Shown: positions 31,322 through 43,475 of the stretch, in pieces
Position numbering within the stretch: the stretch's first letter is position 1
How the letters are laid out: each line of letters begins with the position of its first letter
Assembly (NCBI GenBank): GCA_025093985.1
Contig: JACAAK010000018.1
Span: 124,001 to 188,000, forward strand
DNA length: 64,000 nucleotides
Reading direction: 5' to 3'
Source: Calvatia gigantea
Lineage: Eukaryota > Basidiomycota > Agaricomycetes > Agaricales > Lycoperdaceae
Notes under the pieces: generated by a model
What the model was told of the DNA's origin: nothing
Database searches by the model: none
The model's input: the letters and a program-made list of their open reading frames with translations, nothing else
Program-made: the position numbers and the translations under genes

Positions 31322-33542
31322 CTGAGGGCACTATGTAGGGGGTTGGAACCACATATAATTCCCTTTGTCCATTGTCATGTCTTCGATATCCTTACGACTC
31401 TGACCTGGTATGTATTGGCCTAAGCAGCTGTCAGATGGGAGGAAGATCCAGATCAGGTGGTTCTGAGATCGTACCTTTATGACATTTTCAGAACCTAAAG
31501 GTCACTGCAGTAGGCAAATAAAAAACAAGGACCAACAAATAACATTCACAAACCATGTTTTGTCCTGTTTTGTCTGTCTCCCTGCCCTTTCCTATGGTTT
31601 CTTGTCAAATGCTTCAGTACAAATCAAAACATCAATCACTATACCTCCCAGTGTAATAGGCATGCCCTATCAGAACCAATGTTGAATACAACATTTCAAA
31701 TCATAAATGTGGGTGTTGTTGTAACCCTCCAGAGTTGGTATCTTCACTCCTAAAGCCTTACATTATTGCTCAATTTTTCACATATGAGAGCAAATTTTGA
31801 TCTTGTCTTATGACCCATTTGATTCACTCACCCCCATCCCTCTAGCCTTTTGAGTTGATGGCTTTGAGGGCGGTACTCTTGGCTTCAAAGACTTTGTACT
31901 GCTGCCAAACTGCCAAGCATCCACCCACTCTACTCACTGTATGCATCTACCACTTATGCTACATAAGCCTTATCCTTACCATTCCCATCCCTTTACCTCT
32001 TGTGAAAGCTGATACATGTCCTTGCCTACCCAACAATATGAATCCTCTTCGAAATATGTATGTGACACACTCTCTCATGTATATGCTTGATGGACAAGGG
32101 CTACACTTTAGTGCGTTAGCCAGGGTAGTTGTTTCAACATCTAGGACATGGAATAAGGTGCTCTCTAACTGGTTTTCATTAACTCTCCTCTCACCTTGCT
32201 TTCAGCTTAAAACCTGATTGAAAAGTGAGAGATGTTTTACAATAATCAGCAAATCTTGTTGGATCAAGAATTTTTTTTAGTTGACCTGGAGGGATGCAGG
32301 GTTGAAACACAGTTCTGATGTGTCCTGGTGCCATTTTGTGACCCATGCACTGTCATTGGGTTGTTATACAGTTTTATGTCAGTTTGAATTGGTGAAGAGT
32401 CCTGTCATGTTCTGGAGCTGCACCACTCTAGCAGTGCCAATGCTAGGACCCACAGCAACATTGGTATATCCAGGATGTGACCTTAGGTTGGCATTCCTCT
32501 TGAGTTAGCGTTCTTCTTCCCCCACCTCAATCTTCATATCACCTGACATTCCCTCCTGATGCATTCCATGGCATACTGTCTTGGTCTTCTCAGTGCTACT
32601 ATGATGGGAATGCCCTTTTGTAGGAAGAGCATCTATTTGGACAAGGTAGTGCACCAGTGCTCTCCCTATTTTTGTTGGCTTTCATGAAATGAGGTTTGGA
32701 GCTTTCTGGGCTATGAGCAGTTGAGTCTGCACTCCCAAATTTCCCAGATTCCTGTCAACTTCAAATTCTGGTAACTGCTGCTTTTTGCTGCCTTTAAGAT
32801 ATGAGAAGACTTTACTCATAATCACTTGTTTCCTACCAAGCCCTGTGCCAGGATTAGTGCAGTATCAATGAAGGAACTAATGTAACTTGGTCCACCAGCC
32901 CTTTTCTGATGTGCAAAGGGTTATCATTGTCCAATCAAGGACTTCATCATTTTCTGCCCTGCCTTTGGCCAGGGCCAACTGAGGTCTAGTAATTGTACTT
33001 AAACCAGATTGTTTGGATATTTTTGACATTTTTAGAAATTAGGCATCACTGCAGTCTAATATCAACAATCAATAGCTTACCTTCCACATATTTCTGTCTT
33101 TCCACCTCAACATGAATTAATCACCAGATCTCTGAGGACCTTCTGATGTAGTAGGCTTCTTCAGGTCTTTAGGACCAATGTCAAGTACAACCTTTTTGAA
33201 GAACCGGTGTTCTTGCAACTCTTCAGACCTTTAGAGTTGGCATTTTTGCTATGTGCTCTTCATATTCCCATTTAACTATTTATGCATCAGAAAAGACTTG
33301 TTGTATTATGGCCCAATCTATCAGCTTATCCTCACTCCACCAGATCTATGAGTTGAAGACTCCTAGGACTGCATTCTGCCAAATCACCTAAACATTCACC
33401 CACTCTCCTCACCATACCTGCCTACTAACTTGGCTACACAGACATTACCCTCATCATTTCTATGGCCTCACCTCTCTTGCAGCAATGGAAACATCTCACC
33501 CAGTAATGTGAATCCTCTTTGGATTAGGTCTCGTGTGTATAC
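31322..33542. other. CpG-poor sequence with relics of the dispersed unidentified family
   Basis: No intact gene. Stretches at about 31900-32110 and 33370-33560 resemble 12200-12430 (a shared ladder of CCACCCACT, TACCACTT, ACACGTCC-like words, here with TG/CA in place of CG). The rest is unassigned. Confidence 0.35.
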
Positions 33543-33989
33543 CTAAGGGACAAGGCTATGCTTTAAGTGTTTATTGATTGCAGGGTTACTGTGGAATATT
33601 CTGATTTGGCTCCAAGTATACAAGAGAAGAAGTAGTTCCATTGACAGGCCATTGATGATGTGAATTAGATGTGCATGCCTGTTAATGTCCTGGATCTGGG
33701 AGGAAGTTTTGATGAGGTTGAGACAGTATCTGAGGTTTAGTAGCCTGGTTTCTGCAATTGTGTCTAATGAGGGTGGGGCTTTGCTGAAGAGGGGGGCTAT
33801 GGCTAGGTGCATGAGCATGTTGGCATCCATCTGACGTTGTTCTTGACCAAGGGGATTGTGTTGGAAAGAGGAAGTAGGAGTGGAGATCATAAGAACTGTG
33901 AGGCAACAGAATGATGGATAATTCTGTTCTGAAGGCTCAGAACAATAAGAGAAGGGTCCAGAAAGGTGTTGAGAGTGATTACTAAACAT
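33543..33989 (-). CDS. hypothetical 148-codon ORF, doubtful
   Basis: Open for 148 codons on the minus strand, with a Leu/Ile-rich segment (MDANMLMHLAIAPLFS, HIINGLSMELLLLLYTW) that suggests helices. A CT-rich stretch lies upstream at about 34020-34090. No family recognised. It lies in CpG-poor DNA where stops are common elsewhere, so an open frame of this length is mildly notable, but it could be chance or a remnant. Confidence 0.25.
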   Translation of the reverse strand: MFSNHSQHLSGPFSYCSEPSEQNYPSFCCLTVLMISTPTSSFQHNPLGQEQRQMDANMLMHLAIAPLFSKAPPSLDTIAETRLLNLRYCLNLIKTSSQIQDINRHAHLIHIINGLSMELLLLLYTWSQIRIFHSNPAINKHLKHSLVP

Positions 33990-35532
33990 TCAGAAGGCAG
34001 TGTTTACAATTGCATGGTGATTCAGGTGTCAAGATGAGAGAAAGGAGAGAGAAAGCAAGAAATAGATTAGAGAAATAGCTAGAGACAGAGACTTCGAGGC
34101 AAAACTTGGCTAATTCGTAGCTACCTGAATACAACAATGTATACAGGTTTTATAGGGGGAAAACGGTGGGCTGTGCACCTGAATTACAAAGAGTAGAATG
34201 TAAATTTTAGGGAGAGAACAAAAAAAAATATACTAAGTGGGGATGAAAACAGGCCAGAAACTCATTTTACGAGATTCTAAATTATGAGGAATGTAGAAAA
34301 GGCATAAAGGGTGAATAGGAAAGCAGTCCATAGGTTTTTAGAGTCAGAAATAAGAAGTATGGGCAGGTGAGGTGGAGTTCGGAGGTTGGAGCTTCCATAG
34401 TTGGGACTGTTAGAATAATGTAGACTTACAGTAGATAATGATCTGTCATCATGTGACTCAACACTCATCTGTCATTTCATGCCTTTCTCACCCTTAGTCT
34501 CACTACATGTCGACTGAGGGTAAGCCAATATCTAATTATCCATACAACCTATGCTAATCACAATATGTAGTCTATTCTAGGTACTTACATTAATATCAGT
34601 CTTGCTACACATTGACTGAGGTCTATTCTAGCCACTGCACACACCTTTCATTCCTTTAGGGACTTCCAAAGAGGAAATTGTGTATGATCTGGACTTCAGA
34701 TGGCTCAGAAATGGGATTTTCGGGGTTGGTGTCTTGGTCATTGTTCTCAGAAGTGAAAGGTGTCGTCGGTGAAGTGGAGTAGTGAGGAGGACATGTACAT
34801 GACACTTTTCAGTGTCAGATGCTGTCCGATCTCCACATTGTGATAGGAGTCTGGTAATGTGGCAGTCAATTTGGCTGTTCAATGCTTGGAGAAGAGGTTA
34901 AAGTGTGTTTCTACTGATTTCATTTATCCCTCCAGCTCACCTTGTTTTGAGCCCAAGGAGCAGCTGGAAGGCTAAATAAGTTCCATGATACTCAATATGC
35001 CCAAACTATATATTTCCATTGGCTGGCTGAGAAAGGCAGGGGTCCAAACATAGTTGTGGTCCACCCATCCAGAATGTGAAGGGGTGCACAGTAGCCTTCG
35101 CATCAATCAGTTCTGTATCTAGCTCTCCCCCATAATGGACCAATGCCCCAACAAGTGATCTGGTTTAAGCTGATCTCATGTCTGAGCATGATCTGTGTGT
35201 TGTCATTATCAAGGTTGCTATCCACTCCTGGGTCAGTTTGGGTCAACGAATAATCTCTTATTATGGAGCTGTGGAGCTCTGGGGCCACCAACCCCAGGAA
35301 TTGCAACAACCTAGATATTCCTAAGGCATGACCAGAGATTAGTATTCTTCCCTGGTTGGCACCCCCCTTCCTCTTCCTCAGTCCTCATGACGTGATATTT
35401 CGACTCAGGTGGATTTAAGGGCTCACTTTCCGAGTGTTTCCCAGTTGGGTTATGGAAGATACCCCATCAGGGCCTCAGTGAGCGTTGATAATAGTGTTGC
35501 GTTGTTGTTGAGTGAACACCACGTTTCCACAG
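33990..35532. other. unassigned sequence at the end of the CpG-poor block
   Basis: No gene supported. Short imperfect repeats built on CTACA(T/C)(G/A)T(C/T)GACTGAGG and TCTATTCTAG occur at about 34500-34640. CG pairs become common again from about 35100. Just before 35533 there is a decayed trace of a lectin exon 2 and intron 2. Confidence 0.3.
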
Positions 35533-35759
35533 TCAATGGGAAAATGAAGCCTGGCACCAATTTGATCTGAGTCGAGAAAAGGAGCAAGGACAATCTCAAC
35601 CAGAAGCGGCAATATGACCAATACAGGCTCGTTTCTGAATTTGACGACAGCCTTTGCATCTGAGGCAAGAACGGCAATGTCTATCCTGGCATAAACACTA
35701 CCTTTGACACCATCCAGCAACGTGCGCTGACCCTGAGGTGGTTGTTCCTTCCTGCTTAG
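35533..35759 (+). pseudogene. ricin-B-type lectin, exon 3 remnant
   Basis: It follows TTTCCACAG and is exactly 227 bases long, as in the intact lectin genes. Readable parts are GKMKPGTNLI and DQYRLVSEFDDSLCI, ending WLFLPA. Two TGA stops interrupt it, one replacing the Trp after SLCI. The QxW Trp is changed to Arg in NQKRQYD. Exon 1 is missing. Confidence 0.8.
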
Positions 35760-36558
35760 ATAATGAGGTGTACGGATTACAAGCTACTTGTATTTTTCGC
35801 ACATGTCAATGTCAAAAGAATGTGTTGTGCTGTGAGCTGGTAATATGAGTATCGCACAATTTTTCCTGTTACAGCACTTTCCTTCTGCAGGTATTCCGCT
35901 GCAATCGGTCATTCATTTCCCCTTCCTGTCGTCCTTTCAGTCAATATATGTTCCGCTGACCACCGACAAAAGTAGTTCAGCACACGCAGTGGATTTCACC
36001 ACGAAAATTTGCGCAACCCATAACACTTCCCCCAAATGTAACCATCTCATGTCCGACGCCCTGGTTCATGTGATGTTGGGGATGAGCTTGTCCTCTCGAT
36101 TGCAGTAGCTTAGGGTCATTGCAGTAGCTTGGGGTCATTGACCGAACCCACAGGAGGCAATGACACCAGTCTCTGGCAAGTGGCGTATCCCGATGATTGC
36201 TGCGGTGCCTCTGTCAAGGTCAACTGCACCATAGCTTAAATATGCGCGTAAATCGGCCACTCAACCCGGACTATTGATTGTAGCTACTGGAAATAAGGCC
36301 GTCCTCGATAGATTGTCTTAAATACATACAACCCAGACTTGATGCCCAATGAGCGGGTACCCCTCCTTGTTTCTGGACCCATGAGTTACAGGTAACCACT
36401 TCCTGTGCTTTTGTCTCGCACTGCTTCGTCCGTCTACCTCGTGAAGCACGGGATTCCACACACTTGCCTTCATGAGTTACCCTCAGTCACAGCCTTCGTG
36501 TACACATAATTCAAGTACAGGTCTTCCATGCAAACACGGAAATTGGTTACAGAACCCT
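35760..36558. other. intergenic sequence
   Basis: Contains a short tandem duplication (GCAGTAGCTTRGGGTCATTG, two units at about 36103-36140). No gene supported. Confidence 0.35.
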
Positions 36559-38318
36559 TCAATCCATTGTTTTTCCCAATCCTAATTCTCGTTCAACTTC
36601 ATCGCAGATCTCGATCCACACCTTCGCCATGTTCTCAAAATCCTGCAACTGTCATCCATTCAATGCCACACCTGACGCAACCGCAGAAGATATTTGACAA
36701 ACCTCATTGTAAACCTGGGCACAACAGCGAGTCCACCAGCAACCATTATGGTAGAAGTGTCCCGAATACGCCTTCCTCTCGTTCAACAACTTCCATAGGA
36801 GCTTTTTGTAAATCTCAGGAGTGGGTGGGATGTCCCCAGAAAGTGGAAGCTCGATGTTGACCTGGTGTCCATCGCCCATTCAGAATGTTGAGCGAAACGC
36901 AATGAGATACGGGGTATTGATGCGACGAACCATGTTAAGAGTAAATTCGCCATTTGAATCCATCACATGTGTTCCCATGATCTCAGCCATGCGTTTACCA
37001 CCTTCCAGAGCCAGGTTATGACAATAATCGAAGATCTTTGTCTCTCCTCCAATCCATTGACGGAAGTCCAACGCTTCGGTGGAGGCAATTTCAAAGTTAG
37101 CGTTGAAAGTAGGTTGAGAGCGCAGAACGACGCGTACCTGCACCAACGGTAAGGAAAGGAATCCAATCGATTGTGCCGTTCCCTGCATAGAGGAACGCGG
37201 TGCTTGTTATAGTGACAAAACCAAGCAAGAAACCGCCTCACATTCCCACTGGCCAAGGAAGTCCTCCAAAGTGCGCTTCTGAAGTGGCTTGTATGAACGA
37301 GAGGTTGGGTAAGAAGTCTTGATGATGTGCCGATTACTAGAGATTGTAACTAAACACCCGAGTAACCTTGGACCGTTTGCGAAATGGGGATATTTACCGT
37401 TCAGGAATGTACAGCATAGCGACAGGCCGTTTAGTGTACAACCACTTGTGGCAGTTCTGCACCGGGATCAACAAGATGTCATTTGTCCAAGTCGATAGCC
37501 GTCAGACGTACTGAAACCCAGAAATCGGGCGCAACCTCCGTCAGGTCGATGTTCTGCTCTTGACCAATCGAGTGGGCTGCATCAACCACACTCCAAACAC
37601 CTTCTTCCTTGCATATTTTGACGAGTTGTTGCCACGGGATGAGGGCCCCTGGGTGTGCAATGATGCTGTCGAGGACTGCGACGCGTTTCTTGCCTTCCGG
37701 CTTAGCGAGGCTCTTGATGTGATCCCTGAACTTATTAATGATCCGTTGTGGTGTTGTTGGGAACTTGAGTTCAATTTCAGAAACAGTCGGATACGGCGAA
37801 ATGTCTGCGAGACTGTCAACGGCCTTATGAGCGGAAGGGTGAGACGTGTCAACTGCAGGATGGAACCCCTAGTCGGCCTCAGAGCTACTGACTGGATGAA
37901 GGTATACGTACAACAGATGATTATATCTTCTTTCTCCCATTCAAAATTCTTTAATACTGTGTGGATGCCAGCAGAAATGTTGGAAACAAGGACGATCTCG
38001 TCGCGATGCACATTGACGAATTTGGCCAGCCTCTCGCGGGTGTCCCTCAGATATTCCAAGTAATCGAGTCTCAGGAATTTGTCTGGCATTGCCTCAAGCT
38101 TCATTGAGAGGTCATACGCAGCTTTGTGAACCATGTACGGTGATGAGCCAAACGACCCTAAAATCAAGCTACGTAATCTACACAGTGTAATATTACGGAT
38201 TGGGCATACCATGGTTGAGATTTATGAAATCCGGGTCCAAAGGAAAGAACTTCAAGAGACCGTGGCCAAAGGCTGGTGGTCCCTGTCTGTAGAGATCAAT
38301 TGGATCAACGCTATCCAT
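36559..38318 (-). CDS. class V aminotransferase-fold PLP enzyme (isopenicillin N epimerase/EGT2-like)
   Basis: A nine-exon model keeps frame throughout. Exons are 38318-38210, 38157-37912, 37852-37512, 37456-37398, 37336-37242, 37182-37138, 37073-36931, 36861-36703 and 36648-36559, giving 428 residues. The N-terminus has FINLNHG followed by SFGSSPYMVHKA, typical of this family. VVDAAHSIGQ supplies the cofactor-binding Asp-His region, and NCHKWLYTKRPVA supplies the Lys expected to bind PLP. Further motifs are NGTIDWIPFLTV and HNGCWWTRCCAQVYNE near the end. Related fungal enzymes include the hercynylcysteine sulfoxide lyase EGT2, LolT and isopenicillin N epimerase-like proteins; substrate cannot be told from sequence. 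All introns are 47-69 nt with GT..AG ends. An in-frame ATG at 38426 is an alternative start. Decayed copies lie at 54 and 57 kb. Confidence 0.85.
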
Positions 38319-39540
38319 TGGAAATATGGATGAAGTTTGCAGACTGAGCTGAAGCAGCAGTTCCAGTGCTTGGGCACGTGACCGGCAATGTCTTCGGGCG
38401 CTTGTCGCTTCACACATGGATTCCAATGCACACTATTAGCTTTCAAGATTCTTTTGGCCATATGTTCGTCCCTTTCATACAAAAATATTTTCCCACCAAA
38501 ATTCCGCAGAGTCCTGATTTATGTCATCCGTCGATAAGTGTATTTCGTCCTCCCTCACAAGCCACACGAAGCGTGGTCTCCCCATCTCTCACGCGTCACG
38601 CAGAACAAAACAACCGGCAACCGAAGCACTCGGAGACTAATTAATAGACGTCGATTTCGTCATGATTCTGTCTTGTTCCTAAAACCCAGCTGCGATCAAT
38701 ATTAAGGTAGTCTCGATTGAATATGATATTGTTCGACTGCAGGTACCATTTTACTATGGCAGGAACTTTGTTACTATAGCGGCGAATGCCTACACATTGC
38801 AGGATTGTATGCCAAAGGTACCCCTGCAAGGATAGCCTGCATTATCAGAAATTGCAATGACAGTCGGAATGGCGGCGAAATCAAGATCATGGTTGATAGC
38901 TGGGCCCGACTACATGCCTCCTTAATCCGTGCAAGAATAATCAGTAAATTCAACCAAATTGAACGCCCAACAGGTTCACGACATTTTGCAAACGGGATTA
39001 CCGCAATCCAAGAACCATTTCGGCGGGATGTATCGGTCTCTGCTCGACGGCAAGATAATTATAATCAGTCTATCTCTGGCTCTAAGTCCTGTGGAGGAAA
39101 CTGACGGCAAATTGGAAACTAACGACGTTAGCCCCGGAGCCCCAAGGTTACTTGGTTCCAGAAAGAACGTTTTCTGCGTAAAGGTCACATGACCAACAAC
39201 CGGGATTGCCTGAAACATTGGCTCGCATTCACTTAAGACAGCTAACTTCTTTAACCATAGTTATCTATTCCTCTGATATCTACTTCTCTGATACTCATGG
39301 CATATAGTCCAGACGCAGGAATATTCCGAACCAATCCAGTTTTTAACCCCATGTGGCCGTTTGTTATCACTGCGGACCCCAAAATGGTCATCTGTGTATG
39401 ATTTACGTTGAGACTCGTGTCATACTGGGAACTGAATTAACACTTCATAAAGGCATGATACTACAAAACCTGCTTTGTGCCCATTCAAGCCCGCGGCACC
39501 ACTCTACCCTTATTGCAGTCCTGGTATCTTCTTAGGTTCA
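38319..39540. other. unassigned sequence between two genes
   Basis: Several unrelated short open frames, none with recognisable similarity. May hold 5' regions of both neighbours or an unrecognised gene around 38640-39220. Confidence 0.3.
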
Positions 39541-40302
39541 ATGTCAGTATACATCCCACAATTCGTGAGTTGGATTTGATGCGCGGAGACATCCCCAATC
39601 ACATTGTCATGATACAGAAGTCGCTTCTACCGGACCCATGCTCAATTACTACGACTCCACTGAACATACAAGGAGTGGGGAGCGTTGATCCTCAGGTAAA
39701 TACTGGTTATCGGTCAAAACTCACCAGCTGTTTCCGTACTCATCTCTCAAGTCAAGGCACCTCTCACACCTCGGATGTATCCTGCTCCCCTTCTTCCCGC
39801 TACTATGCTAGACACTCGTCCACAACCGCCACTAAATGTTGGTGGCACTAACGTTTATCCCCTGAATATTTTCTACACCCTGTCCCCTGCTCAACAATTC
39901 GAGCTACAGTCTACCGAGTTGATCACACCAATTCACGTTCATACTCCAGACGCTCATATTGGGACAATCATCACCGTGTCATTTGGACAAAAGGTCACAG
40001 CTTTGGATATATTTTTACGTTTACGGTCTATCGCTGTTGCACCACTCGACTTCGCTACTTCCTATTCTGATTTATCGACAGATATGAAAGCGAGGGTCAG
40101 GAGCTCGTTCAACGAACGCAACGCTGTTGTTCAGCCCAGCATTTGCGACAGTGTTTGGGAGCAAGTTGTTTCTGGGTGCCAAGATGATGGTGTCCCGTTG
40201 GGCATTGATCTCTTGCCGGGGAACAATGAGGTGTGGGGGTTTGAGGGTCGTACTCTGGGAGGCTATAGTGTTGTGCACCTAGCCAATGTCTACTCTTTTT
40301 AA
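39541..40302 (+). CDS. DUF6699-like protein
   Basis: Proposed exons are 39541-39564, 39618-39695 and 39757-40302, giving about 215 residues. The last exon is the sure part: YPLNIFYTLSPAQQFELQS, ITVSFGQKVTALDIFLRLRS, and GIDLLPGNNEVWGFEGRTLG before the stop. The order of motifs (a short beta start, then VTxxDI, then DLLxGxxxxxGFE near the end) resembles DUF6699 domains of agaricomycetes, whose function is unknown. The exon 3 acceptor was chosen because the pseudogene at 30770 begins at the same place after TTTTAG. The first two small exons are less certain. Fragments of the same gene lie at 3113, 5714, 9156 and 30770. Confidence 0.65.
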
Positions 40303-41208
40303 CAAGTTGGAAGGTTGTTATCAATTTAGCAAGGTCTCCGCTCGTGCTTTGAATCTGAGATCACTAACGCCTACCTATTTAGTGAATGACGTCACCGCTG
40401 ACATCAAGATTCAACAATTGTTTGTGGGCGCACACTCTTCGCCAAGTTGGAACAAATGCTTTTGAACTGTAGAACTAGTCTCTGTTTTCGCTGAAATGAG
40501 TTGACGACAAAGATGACAGTTCCTCGCATGGACCATGCAGCAGCTCCAATTTTGAGGTCGTTCGGGGTTAATACGTTTGTTCCTTGGATGAGCGCCCCTC
40601 GCCGTCACCCCTTGCGCTTCATTCGACGATCATGGCGATCCGAGCGATCTGTTACTGCTTAGTCTTGTGCTATTGAAAAAATACACTACGAGGCGCGCCC
40701 AGGGCGACGCTCACCATTTTTACGGCTGGAAAGTTGGACGAATGGCTGGTCTGACTTTGTGTTTACACAGGTGATGAAACACGTCGCTCCCGATGGTGTA
40801 TAACATGTTATCTGCTATTAAATGTGCTCCACCACTTCGGTGTTGTGACATTTTTCGGGCACAGCGATCAATCCTGAATCAAACTTTTGTGGTAGAGGGA
40901 GAACGGGCGAAAATGATCAACTGCAAATGCTTTCAATTATTGAAACGGGTACTCCCGCACCATCACGTTACGGGATTTACGCATCGCCCCGCACGCCCCC
41001 TGATTCGGTGACAACTGCAACGAGACGATGGAATGATTGTGCGTCGTGCAGTAACCCTGTCGACAGAGTAGTCGAAGTGGGGGCACACGAAGGATTATCA
41101 CAACAAGAACAACAACGTCATATGATAGTCTCTGAACGATAGTCCCTGAACCCTAGTACAACAATAGATTCTTTCAACGATCCACTTGTAGTCCATGTAG
41201 CCCATCAT
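40303..41208. other. unassigned sequence
   Basis: No gene supported on either strand. Confidence 0.35.
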
Positions 41209-41723
41209 CTAAGCGGAAAGGAACAACCACTTATGGGTCGGCACCTGTCGATAGATGGTGGCGATGATGGCGTTTATGCCAGGATAGAGATTGCCGTTCT
41301 TGCCCCAGGCTGCTGTCGAACTCGGAAACAAGCCTGTATTCGGTGTACCAGCACCTCTGGTTTGCATTATCATCACTCCTCTCCTCGACTTTGGTCAACT
41401 CGGTGCCGGGCTTGAGTTCACCGTCGACGTGGAGTTACGGTGTCAACTTAACGTGTTGGAACGACGCCGGTGCCGACACTCACCGATAGGGGCCTCGAGG
41501 ACGTAGGCGGAGACTCCGTTAATGGGGAAATAGTCCTCGAACTTCCAGAGCCGGTTTTCGACACCCGAAGACATCTTTCCCAGATAATGATCTTGGTGTC
41601 GGGCCGCAATCACAAAATACATCAATGCTGGTGAACATCCTATTAAGAGAGGAACCCAACCTGTTCGCTGGTGGCACCGAGGACACTGGTAGGGACAGCG
41701 TTGAAGATGAAGCTGTAAGACAT
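41209..41723 (-). pseudogene. ricin-B-type lectin, multiply disabled copy
   Basis: Follows the three-exon lectin plan from an ATG at 41723, but the intron 1 acceptor is GCGG instead of GCAG. A base is missing after IIIWE in exon 2, the intron 2 acceptor AG is deleted, and eight bases are lost after DSSL in exon 3. Readable parts include LWKFEDYFPINGVSAYVLEA and TEYRLVSEFDSSL. The final stop context matches that of the intact genes. Confidence 0.8.
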
Positions 41724-42922
41724 TATGTTAAGAGACCCGGAGGGCGGTTACCCCCTTTCTTTATACGGATAGGACGATATGCGACTTCGGCATTCCTACC
41801 GCTCGCTTGTTCTGTGGTAAACCTCACCTATCTACTTTCCTTGTAATGCTGGAATGATTCATTTCTTCTTTTGCACCTGAACACCACATGCGAAACCATC
41901 GCTCGTGCACAACGATACGACCCGAAATCCAATTTTGGATGATCGTTATTGCTCTGAGAGGACGGCATCAGGCTTCCTGTCAATGGAGATGTTGAACGCT
42001 CCAATGATTCGTATATACAGGGCTCGGGGGTTCTTGGAATGGCACTGTGTGGTTCATGAATATGCGTTAAATTCACTAAACTGCTTTCGTCATTATCCGT
42101 GAATCATTCATAAACTTGCAGTATCCGGGGAACGAGCTTGGTGATTGCCTAAACACCTGCCTTGCCCTTGATCTATGTGCCACACGACGACAGGGAGTGG
42201 TACTAAATAATTCTGGGGCGACTACCTTCTTTCCTTATGGCTGGCCAGGATGAGGTTCCCACTATTGGAGAGAAGTCCACCGACCTGGTCATTTCCCTAT
42301 ATCCCGCGGTGGTCCTGTCAATCATATTATGCACGCAGAGGTCACCAGGACTTTCGTTACGTTAGGGACTCGATTCTTATGACTCGTGGTGTGGTCTTGA
42401 CGGCTGCATGTACTCTGAAATAGGCAGATCCTAGCCCCGGTTACTCCATGTTTTTGTGCGAAATCGGTCGAGCTCATGACAGCCCAAATGACTGGACGTT
42501 TTGCGCTGTCTTCTTTTCGCTTCCGCCAAGTGGCATGCTCTTGCCCTCAGAAATTGCACTCAGAGAGGTGATAGCTTATCCAACCTCTACGTGTCAGGCG
42601 TACAGAGACTCCTTTAGTTCAATTGAGCACCATTTTTGCGCTCGTTTTGTACTCTCCCTCGCAGAGGGTGTAAGGATATTCGCTACCACTTGGCTTCCAA
42701 GGGTTGTTGTGGCGTGGCCACATATCTTCATATGCGGCGTCAGGAACTCCAATGACATGTTCCCCCGGGAGTAGAAGCAGCAAATAACCATAAATTTGGG
42801 CGCAAATGAGGTCCACGAGGTCGGGACGTGTTCGCCCAAGTGAACAGCGCGAATGTTGAACTATTCTTAGATAACTCAAACGGTTTAAATAATGAAAATA
42901 CAACATCAAATCCCCCAACACA
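41724..42922. other. unassigned sequence upstream of a lectin gene
   Basis: No gene recognised. A one-hundred-codon open frame on the minus strand at 42619-42921 has no recognisable motif. The last ~100 bases probably hold the promoter of the lectin gene at 42923. Confidence 0.3.
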
Positions 42923-43475
42923 ATGTCAGATTCTTATCGCTTCATTCGCAACGTCGCTTCTGCAAAGGTTCTCGATGTCTCTGGTGGCGGTGGAAATGTC
43001 AGTTCTTCAGTCTCAGCGACAAGTTTCTCAAATAATGTTGATAAATTTTACGACTGCAGCCCGGTGACAAGGTCATAATTTGGAGTCGCAAGCCGTCGGG
43101 CACAGACAACCAACTCTGGAAGTTCGAGGATGGCTTTCTAGTCAACAAAAGTTCTGGGCTTGTCCTTGAAGCCCCTCTTGGTAGGTTTGAGGATTGTGAC
43201 CATGACGGCAGGGTTTTGTTTGACCTCGTGATTTCACAGATGATGGTGGGGAACTTCGCCCCGGAACAGCTTTGATACAAGCTGTGAAACGAGGCTCCGG
43301 AAATGGCAACCAAAGGTGGAACTATGACGGACAATATCGGATCCTAAGTGCATTCGATGAAAACCTTTGTATTTGGGGTCGAGACGGCAATGTTCAAGAT
43401 CCTGGCACCAATGCTGTCGTTGATATTGCGATTGACGGTGAAGTAAGCCAGGAGTGGATGTTTGATGACGCGTAG
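42923..43475 (+). CDS. ricin-B-type (beta-trefoil) lectin, 143 residues
   Basis: Exons 42923-42997, 43060-43180 and 43240-43475 join in frame. Three QxW repeats typical of ricin-B trefoils are at residues about 43 (NQLWKFE), 90 (NQRWNYD) and 136 (SQEWMFD), spaced about 46 residues apart, one per lobe. No signal peptide is seen, so the protein is probably cytosolic, as are similar small fungal lectins; about 15-16 kDa is the usual size of the Rhizoctonia solani agglutinin type. The introns (62 and 59 nt) have GTCAGT and GTAGGT donors. It is the most divergent of the intact family members here. Such lectins bind galactose/GalNAc-type sugars and are proposed to act in storage or defence against grazers; the exact ligand is not inferable. 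Confidence 0.85.

Noticed and set aside
42619..42921. 100-codon minus-strand ORF as a gene
   Set aside because: No recognisable motif, no splice-consistent extension, and it lies in the promoter region of the lectin gene at 42923.
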